Source: Druceiella hillmani (lineage: Eukaryota > Arthropoda > Insecta > Lepidoptera > Hepialidae). Taken from it: 64,000 nucleotides of DNA. The stretch is from positions 10,493,001 to 10,557,000 of the forward strand of contig JAYKKI010000066.1 of the NCBI GenBank assembly GCA_039881145.1, written 5' to 3'. The notes under the pieces were generated by a model, which searched no databases, was not told where the DNA came from, and worked only from the letters and a program-made list of their open reading frames with translations. Made by a program: the position numbers and the translations under genes. Positions 37,208 through 50,600 of this stretch are shown one piece after another. Every line of letters starts with the position of its first letter. Position 1 is the stretch's first letter.

Positions 37208-38540
37208 GCCGAATAAAGTCTGCAAATGCTAATACCAAATTTTCTCCTATGCCTCAGTCAATACGAACAGTATATATTTCAGGGAAGTTTAAAATGAAAA
37301 ATTAAAGTTCTCCTTAACATAATCGAAATAAACTGGCACTACGAGAGTACCCAATTGCGTTGGCTGTACAAAACAGCATCACATGTAATAAACAAAAATA
37401 CTCTAAAAATATTTTGGTAATGTTTACTGGTTTTTGTATTTGATTATTTGATTCAATAAAACGAAGTGGCAAAATTATTTGACACGAAAACAGAAATCAA
37501 AACTTTACTTGATGTGGAAATTATTGGTAATAAAAAATGCTCGTGATCGTGGATTATTGGACCAACGATCTCAGGTTTGAGTCGACTGCATCCGTTATCT
37601 GCCTTGAGCGTTTTAGATGCGCAATACTTATTTAGGTTTTGTTAATAAAAACAACGCTTCCTTAATAAAACGTTATAACTTGGAATTGGATAAACTTTAC
37701 GCAGGAAATAAGATGATATTTCAGCAATATTCAACATATTTCCGGAACATCATATTTGCTGCGAAACCGATATTTTTCAATAAATTCACGCCATGTTTTA
37801 TTAAGATGTAATAAACAAAAGTAGAACACAGTCACGTTCAATTTGAATTATATTATATATTATATCTTTCACAGACGTAGTAAGTATAAGGTGTGCAAAA
37901 ATTATAAGATCTAGGATAATTGCTATATTTCTCTTCTAACCTTGTAGTCAGATTTTATCATATAATTTTTTCATAATTATTGACTCGATAGTTTCTAGAA
38001 TAAGGCGGCGATATACCATAATTTTGTAGTATACAAATAAATTCATGTATTCCTCATAAGAAGCCTTTTCAAATGATTGTCAGCATGATAAATATAAACA
38101 AATTGGTGATGTAAAATATTTAAGTTAATAAGATGTATTTCTGTGCCAGCTCTCAATTTTCTACATCAAGTTGTTCTTGTGTAAAAATACAGGGAATATA
38201 TCAATAATTATCACATCTGGAATATATCAATATCTGGAATATACAATAGCTATAGTTTTGATACAGCCTTTGTTTTGGGTTCGAAAAACTAATTTCCTGT
38301 TCATAATTTTCAATTGAATTTTTTCACAAATAAGGAGTGACAATAATATATTTTAACATATTTTGAAGGTATTTATGAAGATATAATATTTAAAATTAAG
38401 AAAAAATATTTTGGACCCTTATAACTTGTCCTTTTAAACGACACCCTGCACTTATGAAATTAAATGTAAATCTTTCGAGTACTTATTATTTTTCAATTTT
38501 AACTATTGCGGTGTATGCGTGTTAACATGTTTAATTTTTA
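37208..38540. other. no gene seen
   Basis: AT-rich. Short ORFs at 37069-37305 (overlapping the LTR) and 37617-37811 have no known motif. Confidence 0.45.
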
Positions 38541-38650
38541 TGCCAAATTTCAAGTTTCTACGCCAACCAATTTCTAAAACAGACTCATACGATGAAGGTA
38601 AAGATCTAATAAAGGTTCCGTTTTTCCCCTTAAGTTACGGAACCTTAATT
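38541..38650 (-). repeat. dispersed 'GGTTCCGTA' repeat, copy 2
   Basis: On the minus strand: AAGGTTCCGTAACTTAAGGG, then GGAAAAACGGAACCTTT, ending AGAAACTTGAAATTTGGCAT. Same phrase order as the copy at 12785-12880. Confidence 0.75.
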
Positions 38651-40242
38651 ATTAACATGACGTATTTTAAATGAGATACAGATTTTAATCTTTAATTAAT
38701 CTTTTAAAATGGCAGAGATCGATTAGAAACGCATAAAAATAATAAAAAACTTTTACCTTTCTGAACAAGCAGAGCCAAGTTTTTATATAATAGCTGTATT
38801 TATAACGGAAAGTTTCATAAAAAAATCTTCACACCCTCCCCCCCTTGGGTTGCGTACATTGTGTTATTACAAGGTAAAGACCTAAAGTTAAGAAGTTGAT
38901 CTGGAAAGAAGTATAGAAAAAAAGACATTACAACAAAAAGCATCAACAAAAATATTTTAGTAGACAACCTACATTTAGAACATGTAAAAGAACATATATG
39001 CCTTAGAAAACAACTATCTATTAGATCCAGTAACAATATTGATCTGCACACATTTTTCAAAGTACATTATGAGTGAATGAAGAAAAGAAACAAATAAATT
39101 CTTATCTTCTCTCAATATAGATGTAAGGAAATAGAAAGAAAGATTTAGAAAAGCAAAAAAGAAACCAAAAATTAAATCACTACGTACCATTGAGCCATGA
39201 AAAGGTGGTGCTTAAGATGCTACATATATATAACATTAGACATACGAAAATAAGAGAGAAGACAAAGGGTAATGGATGATTTAGAACATTTTATGAAACA
39301 GAAGCGGTTTTAAGCAAACAATATTGCCAGTATGTACGTAGCCAATAGTGACGAAATGAAAGGAACTAATTTAGCAAAGAATAGAACTAGGCGGACGAGA
39401 TAGTAAAAGGAGCTAGAAAAGACCGTTATCTGATTGTGATTCAATCTATATTCATTAATTGTTTTCGACAATTATCATCTATCTCATAATTGTGAAATAA
39501 ACTGACGTTTATTTCATATTATTTATTTTTATTTTAAAAATATCAAAAATTTCATATATAGTTACATTATGCATTCAAAACTATGTAATTGTTTATATTG
39601 TGATAACGCCAGTAAGTATCATGATTTCAAAATCGGTCAAGGGCCAGTCGAACCTGGCGCAAATAATGTTTCGTTCAAAAATACGTATGCATAAATATCT
39701 AGCAATATTAAAATTCTGTGTTTCGTGAAATGGTTAAATTATGAAAACTTTTTTCAAATTTCAGTTTACTTAAGTGGCGTGTAACGAAAAAAATATACTA
39801 TAGCGACAGGTTTCGAGAGCTCAGAGCCGAAGTTCAGCAAATAAATGATTTTAGAAATTTTCATTCATATTTTTTGTTAAAATAAATAATTCATGTGCTT
39901 CCTAATCGCATAAATTATTGATATACAATGTTTCTTACAATCCATTCACATCTAGTAATCATATTTTCTCCTCTGTGCATTAAATCACATCGTGACATCG
40001 TCGATCAACGAAATGAAAAATTTCGGAGACGATCTGTACGACGCATTCTAAATTTTTACAAAAATAAAATTCTGAATCTTTTCCTTTCGAATAAGATTTG
40101 CTAAGTTATAATACTCTTCAGTGACATTTAACGTATTTACGAAGGTTACTGCGCCTAATGTGATAATATTTTGTATTTTAAAATTTTTGACATTCATATT
40201 TCAGAAAAAGCAAAAGAAATGGAAGCACACAAATACATACGT
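38651..40242. other. no gene seen; weak repeat fragment at 39638-39690
   Basis: The fragment TCAAGGGCCAGTCGAACC (about 39638) followed by GTTTCGTTCAAAAATACG resembles a decayed flank of the GGTTCCGTA repeat family, low confidence. The remainder is unassigned. Confidence 0.35.
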
Positions 40243-40330
40243 CGCACACACACACACAGACACATGCACCTGCATAGGCACACGCACATGCACACGTACA
40301 CATACACACACACACACACAGACGCACACA
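40243..40330. repeat. (CA)n-rich microsatellite
   Basis: Interrupted CA/CACG/CATG run. The overlapping Thr-His ORFs (40121-40489, 40171-40380) are artefacts of it. Confidence 0.9.
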
Positions 40331-40495
40331 TCCGTCGAGAGAGTAAATTCGTTATTATGTACTTTTGTTCTGTGTTATAATTTGTTTGTGGTATCAGACA
40401 CTAAATGCGCAACTAATCCAAAAACGTTGGTTTGGTTAAGTTTGTGGAATGAAACCAGATCATTTCTTAACTTAAGCTTTCTAAATTAAGCTTCA

Positions 40496-40735
40496 TTGGC
40501 GGGAAAGACCTGTCACCTGGAAAGGACAACACACATGCTTAAGAAGGAATGGGTTAGTAACATCAGCAAAAATATTCAAAACCAACGCTCACCTGTGGAA
40601 GAAGCCAAATCAAAAAAAAAGACAAAGGTTTTCAACTGTGGACGAAAATATTCATCGAGGCTAAGGAACGTGCGGCACCCGCAGCAATGTACTTGCTGGA
40701 AAATCGCCTGTCTCTGCCACCTACGGTTATAAAAA
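40496..40735 (+). other. unidentified ORF, possible repeat remnant
   Basis: A 78-codon plus-strand ORF, less AT-biased than its surroundings, with an A-run near codon 40 that could hide a frameshift. A second frame over its end reads FIEAKERAAPAAMYLLENRL. No family is recognised. It may be a decayed transposon gene or an exon; no splice sites are clear. Confidence 0.25.
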
Positions 40736-41945
40736 AAAGTGTTTATTAATTTTAGGCATTGTCACATAGGATTTCTCGGCGGGCTTATTTGTCAATGATT
40801 TAAAAAAAGTGGTTAACGACTTTCCTACGATAATTTACTGTGACAGTATATACTGATGACTACGATATTACATGGGAAGTTTACGAAGTTGTATGAGGCA
40901 AGTTTTGCGGACCCCTGAAAGGCGAAGCAAGATACTTGGAATGGTTTTGCATGTTCACTGATTTGACTTAAGCTATGATTATTTTAGGTTTTCAGGTTTG
41001 ATTTAAGCTTTCAGGATAATTACAAAATTAGTTAATAATTGGACAATATTAAATTCGGAATTTACTGCTTGCTTGTGTTTTAACACCAGTAATTAAGATA
41101 AACAGTTCGAAATTATACTAACTCGTAAACTTGTGTTCTAGCTGGGTCTAAATGTAAATTCCCTTGTGTTAGTTGAGTTTAATTTTTAAAAGAGGTTATA
41201 TTTTTATTTGAAGTAGATCATGCTAATTTTCAGTGGAAAGGTTCTTAAGGCGTTACGTCAATCCGTGTTGGAAATATAATAATTATACAAATTGACCTTT
41301 CCTAAATAAAAGTTAAAAATCTAAACCAATTAAGTGTGATCATACTCCGCTGTCAATTAACGGATTGGTGAATGGAGAAAAGTTTAGTTTTTATATTTAA
41401 TATTTGAAGACAACCGTGAAACGCAAAATTCGAAAAACAATTATAAATATAATAAAGCACTTTCTCATACTCTTTTTGACGCAACGGCTTCCATCGAAAT
41501 CCTATTTTATCCTGGTATTAATATGTTCAGTATAATTGTGACCGTTTTTATGGTATTGTATATTTCTTTTCTACCTCAAAAAGATATCTATTCTCGTTCA
41601 AATATAAATAATAAAGGATTTTCATATAATATGTGACATTGACGATATATAAATAAATTTGTTTGTAAAAAAATTGTTCGAAAATGCCTTGGCACATAAT
41701 GAATTGTACTTGAAATTATGTTTATTGTTTGATTATAAAAGTTTTAACCAACTAGCATCATTTTTACTTTGATATCTGATTTTACGAGAAAAAGTAAATA
41801 TAACTCCTAAGGAATTTTTTAAAATAATTTGCCGTCGTGAGCTACAGTTTAACATTTATATTTTGATAGCCAAGATACACTTAGTTGTAAATTATGAAAT
41901 ATTTCATGAATTTATTAAGGTACTTCTAAATTATACACTAAGTTA
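40736..41945. other. no gene seen
   Basis: Unassigned AT-rich sequence. Confidence 0.45.
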
Positions 41946-42479
41946 TTTAACATAAGAGGAAAATAAATAACATAAAATATTCGATTATAGCATGAATCAC
42001 AAAAAAAAACGAAAAGAAATATATATGATAAGTATCAGTCCAATGTGAATTTCGCAGAACGTATAGTTTTTGACTACCTGTTTAGACTGTAAATTAAAAA
42101 TAATATCATTAAAATATTTTTATTATGGTAATTTGTAGTCTACTATATCTACTACAGGTGTAAATATGTAATGAATAATAATATCATTAAAATATTTTTA
42201 TTATGGTAATTTGTAGTGTAGTATATCTACTACAGGTGTAAATTTGTAATAAATTTAACATAAGAGGAAAAGATATAACAGAAAATAATCGATTATAGCA
42301 TGAATCACAAAAAAAACGAAAAGAAATATGTATGATAAGTATCAGTCCAATGTGAATTTCGCAGAACGTATAGTTTTTGACTACCTGTTTAGACTGTAAA
42401 TTAAAAATAATATCATTAAAATATTTTTATTATGGTAATTTGTAGTCTAGTATATCTACTACAGGTGTAAATATGTAAA
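41946..42479. repeat. nested tandem duplication (308 bp and 78 bp periods)
   Basis: A 226 bp unit at 41946-42171 recurs at 42254-42479 (period 308 bp) with very few differences. Its last 72 bp (42099-42170) is present a third time at 42177-42248 (period 78 bp). The shared block ends in TATATCTACTACAGGTGTAAAT. The high similarity indicates a recent event, such as unequal exchange or replication slippage. Confidence 0.92.
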
Positions 42480-42835
42480 GAATTCCTCAAAATTCAAAAT
42501 TTGTCCTTTTCAGTTATTGTATAAACATATAATTGAGTATTGAATATATGCAAATCAATATGTTTTGTATGGCTGTTTTCTTTGAAATACAAAACATGGC
42601 AATGCAAGCGGTTTGACTTGGAAACTATGACAAGTTTCTCCGTTAAACAGTTTCTGAGTAAAACGGTTGTAACACAAGGACAAGCGGTCGGACACATCAA
42701 TGATCTTATAAGGGTTGGTATTTTTTTCTTTTTTGAACGAAGTACTGAAAGTTACACGAAGTGTGCGACTGCTCAACATCTACCCACATTTCTAATTCCT
42801 TCGGCAATGTACAAATTTTCACGTAAAGAATTTGT

Positions 42836-42837
<2 letters not shown>
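42480..42837. other. no gene seen
   Basis: Overlapping ORFs on both strands (42494-42842) have no recognised motif and no consistent coding bias. Confidence 0.4.
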
Positions 42838-42870
<33 letters not shown>

Positions 42871-42887
42871 GTATATATATATATATA

Positions 42888-42928
<41 letters not shown>

Positions 42929-42943
42929 ATATATATATATATA

Positions 42944-42988
<45 letters not shown>

Positions 42989-43003
42989 ATATATATATAT
43001 ATA

Positions 43004-43062
<59 letters not shown>
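42838..43062. repeat. higher-order (AT)n/(GT)n array
   Basis: AT repeats are patterned by ATGTGTATAT and ATGTACATAT blocks that recur about every 56-60 bp (GTGT at 42869, 42925 and 42985). The array closes with a (GT)n tract. Confidence 0.95.
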
Positions 43063-43064
<2 letters not shown>

Positions 43065-43502
43065 AACCAATGCTCTACCTTAGACTTTTAATTATAATGT
43101 ATCTAATTAAACAAGCTTAGAGGTTAAAATGTGGTGGGCACAAATATATATTCAATCACAAGATAACAATTTACAAAACTTTTTGTGCTTCATCCGTAAT
43201 ATTAATAAACGATGTATTATAATCCTTAATAAACTGCATAAATCTTAATAAACTATCATAATAAATAATGTTATAAATATAAGTATTAAACATTGTTTTA
43301 TAAATATAAAGTGGGAAATGTTGAAGAGAAAAATAGATAACCGTTGCTTTTCTTCAATCAAACCACAAAGATATAAAAAGTTTTAGGAAAACACTCGAAT
43401 TTTAAGGGACGTAGAACATCTAGACCTATAGACGCTACTTATTTACTTTATAACTAGAAAGATCTTTGATTGATTATTTTATACATGTAAACATATGTAC
43501 AC

Positions 43503-43503
<1 letters not shown>
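43063..43503. other. no gene seen
   Basis: Unassigned AT-rich sequence. Confidence 0.5.
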
Positions 43504-43589
<86 letters not shown>

Positions 43590-43616
43590 GACGTATATAT
43601 ATATATATATATAGAC

Positions 43617-43668
<52 letters not shown>

Positions 43669-43670
43669 TG
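43504..43670. repeat. (AT)n microsatellite with repeated GACGTA interruptions
   Basis: AT dinucleotides with two TATAGACGTATA interruptions 25 bp apart. ORFs across it are artefacts. Confidence 0.95.
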
Positions 43671-44639
43671 GCGTAAGATTGATGAAAAAAAATATTGTGA
43701 CATGTTGTTTTCTTTTCAAAAAAGTGTTGGTGTTATTTTGTAGTGTTAAAGTCCATATTTTACACACATTGTAAGGTAGTGCTGAAATTTTAGTTCGGTA
43801 GAAATGATTCTCAATTATTGTTGTGATGTGATGATTTAACACGTGCCCATTTTTTGTAATAATTTTTTACACTAATCTGATGATTCTTTTTTAACAGCAA
43901 TATTTACACAAAGCATTTACAATGCCAAGCGTGGAAAACGTCAATTAAGATTTAAAATTAAAATAACCCAATAAATGTAATACTACAAAAAATGTATGGT
44001 ATTACTTAAAAAAGTTAGAGACGTCTTTGGCGGATTAATTAAATATGTGATAATAATTGATTCTCTGTAATTAAAATGAGAAATGTACTTATATACTCTA
44101 ATACTAAGTATTAGAAAATCTAAGCAAAAAAACGTAAATTAGTATATGATTAAACAGCGCTGTACTTTGTTGGCGAGTAGTGTGTAATTAAAAACGTGAC
44201 GTTGCTTGTGACAGAAATAATATTTTGAGTTAAACGAGAGTTAAACCATACACCTAAATTTATTATGTTCTCAAAAATAATAATTTTTTTTAATTCATAT
44301 ATTACATATTGATGATGTTAAATGTACTTAAATTTCCTTTTATACATTAAAATAATTATGAAGTGGTCACAAAATGAAAATTTCCAAATATTACGTTTTT
44401 CCAAAAGCTGTCTGCGGAGTCAGTTCAGTAAAATGGTCGAATTTCTAAAAGGAAAATAATTTCAATGAAAACTAGGACGACATGTTTTGTCAAAGAATAG
44501 CCAAACTGTACTTATAATTCTACATTTATTTAACCCCATTTTCTTCGATATTATGCTGATTTACTTGAAGTTTTAAATATATTTTAACAATAATTAACAC
44601 AAATTTATATCAACTTTGACAAACTATGAAGTCTGTGGA
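43671..44639. other. no gene seen
   Basis: Unassigned AT-rich sequence. Confidence 0.5.
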
Positions 44640-45000
44640 TATATATTTTGAAGGCACGTGCCTTTCAGCTGGCATGCCTCAAGGAAGGCTTTTTCAGCAT
44701 TCCTTTTTATTTCTTCATTAATAGGGTTGCTGAGGATATATAATTCATCAATTATCATCATTATGCTGATAACTTGTAAATATTTGTACCGGCAATCGAC
44801 CAGTGACTTCATAACATTAGCATTTTAGTTAATATCAAATAAATCCCAAGTTATCATTATCGGTAATGAAAGATTACTTTTTAATGTCAAGCAGTCGAAT
44901 TTGTTACATCTACCACCAAAAGGTACACGATTTTTATCTGTGCCGATTTTAAAAAACCATGGACGATTAAGTGACTAAAATATTAGTTTGCTGAGATCTT
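44640..45000 (+). pseudogene. non-LTR reverse transcriptase fragment
   Basis: The plus strand reads AGMPQGRLFQHSFLFLH, matching the GxPQGSxLSPxLF motif of RT. After a shift come FFINRVAEDI and YHHYADNL (catalytic YADD, with the second Asp changed to Asn), then IFVPAIDQ. A little later comes SNKSQVIIIGNERLL, like the 'NP.KSQ.IIIG' phrase downstream of the LINE palm domain. Stops and frameshifts abound. The order fits a LINE of the CR1/Jockey/I supergroup; the exact clade is unclear. Confidence 0.8.
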
Positions 45001-45164
45001 ATAAAGGTCCATCTTAAAAAACTAGAAAACTTTAAAAATGGAAGCTTCATAACTTTTTAGTCCAAGAAAATAAGAAGAGCAATATTTTGAACAATGCAAA
45101 TTATTCTGTCTTATAAGTAAATTCAATTACTAGTCTATTCATTATTTTGAGCCAAGTCCTGAAA

Positions 45165-46030
45165 CAGTCTTCATTTTTCCAAACACATAATCACTTATCA
45201 CATTTTAATAAAAGTTTTCAATTTCTGTACGACTCTAAAATAGAAATTCCCTAAATAGTTTTTAATGATTTGTTGGTAAATACGCCTCCATTCGAACATT
45301 ATAATTATTTTTAGCTGTTGGATGATCTGCGGGTCTGCATATATGGCTCAAATATACCATTTTAGAATATTCCACATATGCTCAATAGAATTGAAGTCGG
45401 GACTTCGAGCTATAACAATATAAACGGCAAACCATGAAAGTTAAGTGTCCACTTAATTCGTTCGATGTGCTTAAGCGTTATATTTCATGAAAGCAGCAAC
45501 TCCTTTACTGGGTAATATTGGTTGAGCATGACGAATTGGGTATTCCTTGATGTGTCGTTGTGCATTCAGAAAGTCATGTGCAACAAAAACTAAATCCCAA
45601 CGATCTTCGCTAATCATGCTTCTCTAAACTTAACAGAGCCTTCGCCGTAAGGCGTAATCTTAGGTCTAAATCTTAATCTTTAGGTCTTTTCAACTTCAAC
45701 TTTTTGTATCCGACCAAATAAAGAGATTCTGGCTTTGTAAGAAATTAAAACCCTATTCTACTCCTCATTGATCCATGTTGCACAAATTTAGCCAAACTTG
45801 AACCATACAATTCGGTGCCATGGAATAATTTCGAACCTGAAGCTGTTTTTTATCGGTGTATATACTTTTAAGTCTCTTCCTCCATATTGGTCGTCCTTGG
45901 GCTAAGTACATCGTTTTCTTTGCGATCCTGATTTTCTTTTGAGTATACCGTCATCTTGAAATATTTCCAGGTTCTTTAAATAGTAGAATTACTCACACCA
46001 ACATTGAGCGCAGCTTTCTTTAAAAACAAG
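45165..46030 (-). pseudogene. Tc1-like transposase pseudogene
   Basis: Read on the minus strand. An N-terminal helix-turn-helix-like AALNVGVSNSTI lies near 46020. After shifts, ISEDRWDLVFVAHDFLNAQR (about 45625-45565) matches the Tc1 'G..LVF..G.LNAQRY' region. An NA..H remnant follows, where the second catalytic Asp is lost. Then DFNSIEHMWNILKW (near 45390) holds the conserved IE with the catalytic Glu. The C-terminal tail runs to about 45170. It is diverged from the 11 kb Tc1 copy and on the opposite strand. No terminal inverted repeats were recognised. Confidence 0.85.
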
Positions 46031-47439
46031 CACTTTTTACGAGCAATTCATTTTATGTCAGCAATAATACGTCATAAAACTTGTGAAGAAAAAGGAATTT
46101 GAAAATTTTAAGAAGAGTAAGGTAACGATTCTTAACGATATTATCCCTACTTTGGAAACACCGGTTAGATTTGCGTGGTTAATTTTTCGTCAGCAATATT
46201 GTTGCTATTCGCCACGATATTTTTTGTTTTGAGCTGAGTAAACTTTAAACTAACACGTTCTAAGACGCTGGATTCAGCAGTCGTTCTATTTGTATTTCAT
46301 TTCAACTATGAGGCGGCGATGCAAATTTACATGCCTTAAGCTGCTTGTTTACTAAGTGCGTAATATAATGGAATGTGATTTTGGTTGTATTTTATTGATT
46401 TTTGGAATTAAAAATTAAGGGGTAATCTGAAGTCCCTCATTAGGAGGAATAAAAATTCGGAGATTTCGCGCCGCCCTAGTCCCAAGAGTAATGATGTAAA
46501 ATATTTATTAAAATCCGCTTCACGATAATTGCAATGTTAATTACAATTAAAACTATATATCAAAAATCTTTCACTGGAAATTATAATGTTTCTCACGTTT
46601 ATGTTTCAAGTCAGTTTTTTTATGATTTTTCGTTTTAAACGTAATTTTTAGTTAGACGAATATATGAAGAAAACGAATCACTCATTTGCTGGCCATCAAT
46701 GTCTCTTCCACATCACTTTTAGTTAGAAAGTTTTGCGAGAGAGTAATTATTGTTCTAACACATTTTCACCCAAAACATTCTTTTAGTCGCACATAATGTT
46801 ATACTTATAGAAACCCTGTTCACTGTCAAACTACAGCGCGGTGGTACAAAGGAGGTATATTATAAGTCATTAGACGTCGATTGTAAGAATGCTGCTAGAA
46901 AAACTAATCTCTGTCTTCTTTGTTCAAATAATTTATTATTCAATTTAGATAGATTGATGAAAAGGTGTTAATTTTAGTTAATTCGAACGAAAAAAATTAT
47001 CATTCGTTTTACGTAAGTCGTATCAAATGTTCAATGCGATAGTTACAACATGCTTTTTGGTATCTTTAATTTCGATTTGTAACACCAAGTTAGTTCAATA
47101 ATTATTGAGATATTGCTATATTTGTTTAAAACATAGAGTAAACTCTTCTTATTTGACATTGTAATGATTCCGTGTTCCTGAAAAAGAAGAGGCATGAGTA
47201 AAGATATCATTGTTTATTGCACTGAGTGTTGTAAAGAAAATGGGACTTTATTTTCCACGAACGATATGTTTAACACAATTTTTCTTGCAGTGCGGTGCAC
47301 CACACTTCTTATGTGATGGTAGTTCATGGTAAAATGCTATGAAATAAACATGAATTTTAACGCGGTACCTAATTTTTTAGCGTTAATATAGCTTATGATA
47401 ATTTCATTGAAATACGATGAACCGCTTGAGCACAAATGA
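46031..47439. other. no gene seen
   Basis: AT-rich. Slightly GC-richer patches near 46830 and 47290 lack open frames. Confidence 0.45.
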
Positions 47440-47640
47440 AAATGTGATGTAGTATTAATTCTGCTTTATTTAGATTCTTGACTACGATCTAAGTTTTGTG
47501 GTATGTGGGTAATTCGTAAAGAAAAATATCTACAAATAGCCCACCTGAAGATGTTGTTATACTACGAAATCCAGGTCGTGGTTAAGAATCTAAATAAAAA
47601 AGAAATAATGCTATATCGCGTAGTTTCAATTAGTTGCGAA
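47440..47640. mobile_element. Penelope-like terminal-repeat foldback, decayed
   Basis: Inverted arms: left AAATGTGATGTAGTATTAAT (about 47441) to the GTGG near 47502, right from AGCCCACCTGAAGATGTTG (47539) to CGTAGTTTCAATTAGTTG. Arms match those of the 1.6 kb element but have many substitutions, and the spacer is short. No target-site duplication was evident. Confidence 0.65.
47541..47581 (+). ncRNA. hammerhead-ribozyme-like motif, stem II and III weakened
   Basis: Stem I CCAC (47541-47544) pairs with GTGG (47578-47581). CTGAAGA is at 47545-47551, GAAA at 47566-47569 and GTC at 47575-47577. Stem II (GTTGT-TAT-ACTAC) has one mismatch, and stem III is TCCAGG, no longer a palindrome. The core is intact. 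Confidence 0.6.
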
Positions 47641-50600
47641 TGAAAATTAAGTGATAATGAAGTGGTAACATATTCAATACATGAAAGAAAAACAAACAAA
47701 GAATAAGCAGAAAACGTTTAACTTTTTTAAGTAGTCGGATTAAAACATAATTAGATTAATACTTATTAAAAGAACTCATAGAATTTCGTCAAAAGTCTAT
47801 TGATAAAAGGAAAATACATTTGTGACATAAAATTAAATATTCAGAATTTTAATTTCAATAAATCATTGCATATCAACCGTTTTATAATATATTTACTACC
47901 TTTCGGCAATATTCTACCAGATCTTTTGTTTAAAATGAATATACTCCTATACATTTCAAACGAAACTAAAAACAAATGAATTATGATTTAAATAAAATTG
48001 GAAAAAGTGAATAAAATTGACACACGCACAATTTTTTTTTAAATTTTACTATGTCCTTTTTTGTTGTGAAATTATTTTTGAATGAAATGTTCCTTTTGAT
48101 AGATAAGACAGGAATCCTGTTATTAAGTATTTTGGGTAACGAATAAAATTTCATTAGCTAAGCATTTTTCATAAAAACGTAAAAAAGTTATCTTAAAATT
48201 CAATAGTTATATGTCAGCGTGACTACCGTAATATTACTTGCAAGGGCCTTATTAAAGAATCTTTTCTCAGCTGCAATATTATTAAGTTCGACAGAAGGCC
48301 GTAATGAATGGTATTACAGTCTCAAAATATAAAATGTAATTATAAGCTCTCCCACAAAAAAAATGATTTAACAAACATTAACATCTGTCAAACGTGCATT
48401 TTATTTACTAACGTAATCGCAAAACAATTGGTCATTTGAATTGAAAAATATACTTTTCTAAATATTTAAAAAATGGTGATAAATTTCCTCCGACAAACTT
48501 TAGTTAAGGAAAACCTAAAAAGAAATATTTTTTGTCTCTTATCGACGTAGACTTATGTATATTATTCGATTGCAACAATCACAGCTGATAAAAATTAATT
48601 CGCAATCGTTTTTGTGATCAGTATAAATGTAAGATTTCATGCAAATATTTAAATGATGCTGAAATTTTCTTTGCAACTTAAAAATTATTTATTTCTTTTT
48701 TTAAATACTATTGCCGTGAACTCTGAAGCACAAAGTATTCTACAGCGACAATTTTTTCCGGTACTAAAAATGAAGCGTCTTTGGTAAACACCCAAAGCAA
48801 AGTGCAAAGTTTATTTATTGTACCTATATATTCTATTTCATGTAGGTTAGATATTTTCCGATAAATGGTATATAAATAAAAATACTTTTCTTGTATAATC
48901 GCTCTAAGCAACAACATTTTTCCAAGAATGGAAAAACATCAAAGTTTCGGGTAAATTGACTTTCTTTGTTGGATTGCAAGGTTCGATAACGTAAAATACT
49001 TTGATAATTTTTTGTACTAGAATAAGTAAACTCTTAACGATAGCATGCACGAAGATGCACTAGTACAAATTGTTTAAATAAAATGTTCTAATATGCGTTA
49101 ATAATTTATAATGAGGATCTGCGACAAGTGACCTTTTATAATTAATGCGGCACAATATTATAATATAAAATTATTTTAGTTAACTTAACAATTTTTATTT
49201 TGTTTAACTTAGTTGACTCTAAATTAGTTAAGATATAAGTTCAAGATATATGTTACTGGTAAAATTTCATTATGATTCGTTGTTAAAGGTTGAAAAAATC
49301 AATTTAAATTTATATGATACGTCTCAGAAACAAAAAATTTCATAAGTAAATTTGGTGTGAGGCAATTTAATTTCACTTTGTAATAAATTTCAATTTAATT
49401 TAACGTATTTATTCTATGTTACAAACAAGCATAATTTTTACAATTTATGAATTTTGTGAAAAAAAATCACACGTCAGGGAAGATTAATTACGCGAAATAG
49501 TCGGTCTTCAAACTCAATATAAAGATTAATTTATATTTCCCGTCGACGTTTACAATTGCCTAATGTATACACAAATATAATATGGGCAGTAACCATTTAT
49601 AAGTGAAATAAATTTTCGAGAAATAGAAGTTTGTGCAAATATGAGAAAGGTTGTTCGTTACTGATAATATAAATTATGTTCGTATGTATCCTCGTTAAAT
49701 GACCAACCCTAATACAACTAAATTTTAGGCAATAAAAATGAACTATAATTTTCGTATATCTTAGATATAAATATTTTCATTTGTGCTAAAATTTTAGCTA
49801 CATAAAAAGCTAAAATATATGAATATTAAATGTGAGTTATTGAAAGTTTGGCATTTATTTATTATAAAACAGTCAAACAAGTAGAATGATGCATTGCCTT
49901 CAGCGCATTGTGAGGAGCCTAAGATACGTCAATATAACGAACGTATTGTAGATGTTCTAAAATAATATTTTTAAAAAAATTTAGTAATATATATGCATAA
50001 TATTTAGATAAATTGTTATGAACGTTTGAATAAAAATGGAAATACTATCGGAAAACATCAATGTAACCTAGAAATTAATAATATAATAAAATGAAATAGT
50101 CTATTACACCCAAAATATATTAATTTATCATATTGTATTTACTATGTAACTTATTAACATATGACCATGTTCTGTGACATGCTCAATATATTTTATATCA
50201 GTATTCCATAATAATCGCGATAACGCGGCTTTCTACTAGAAAACGGGCAAAACACCTTGGAGAATATCTTAATAAGTTTTATAACTTGTAAAGTTTTGAG
50301 AGCATTACGAAACAATCTTCGAAAAATTAGTATATTGGCATAAAATATTTCACAAATCATAATATTTATAACGCTTGTGAATGAAAAAATAAATGTTATA
50401 AATATTACCACTACTTATAAAACACATTCTTGTATAATTTATTGTCACATAATCTAAAACCGTAAAATTTAAAAAACGAGTAAAAACAAATTTGCTCCTT
50501 GAACTAGCTAAAAATTTATTTTAAGCTTATTGAAAATCTCTTAAATTGTTGCTGTACTTTTTTGCTTTAAGGAGATTTTGATACATATTAAGTTTTCCAT

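Noticed and set aside
37560..37620. Possible tRNA B-box (GGTTTGAGTC near 37573)
   Set aside because: No A box at the right distance, no cloverleaf and no acceptor stem could be drawn.
41946..42479. Possible CRISPR array
   Set aside because: Repeat copies are 72-226 bp with irregular spacing, and the host is eukaryotic; this is a nested duplication.
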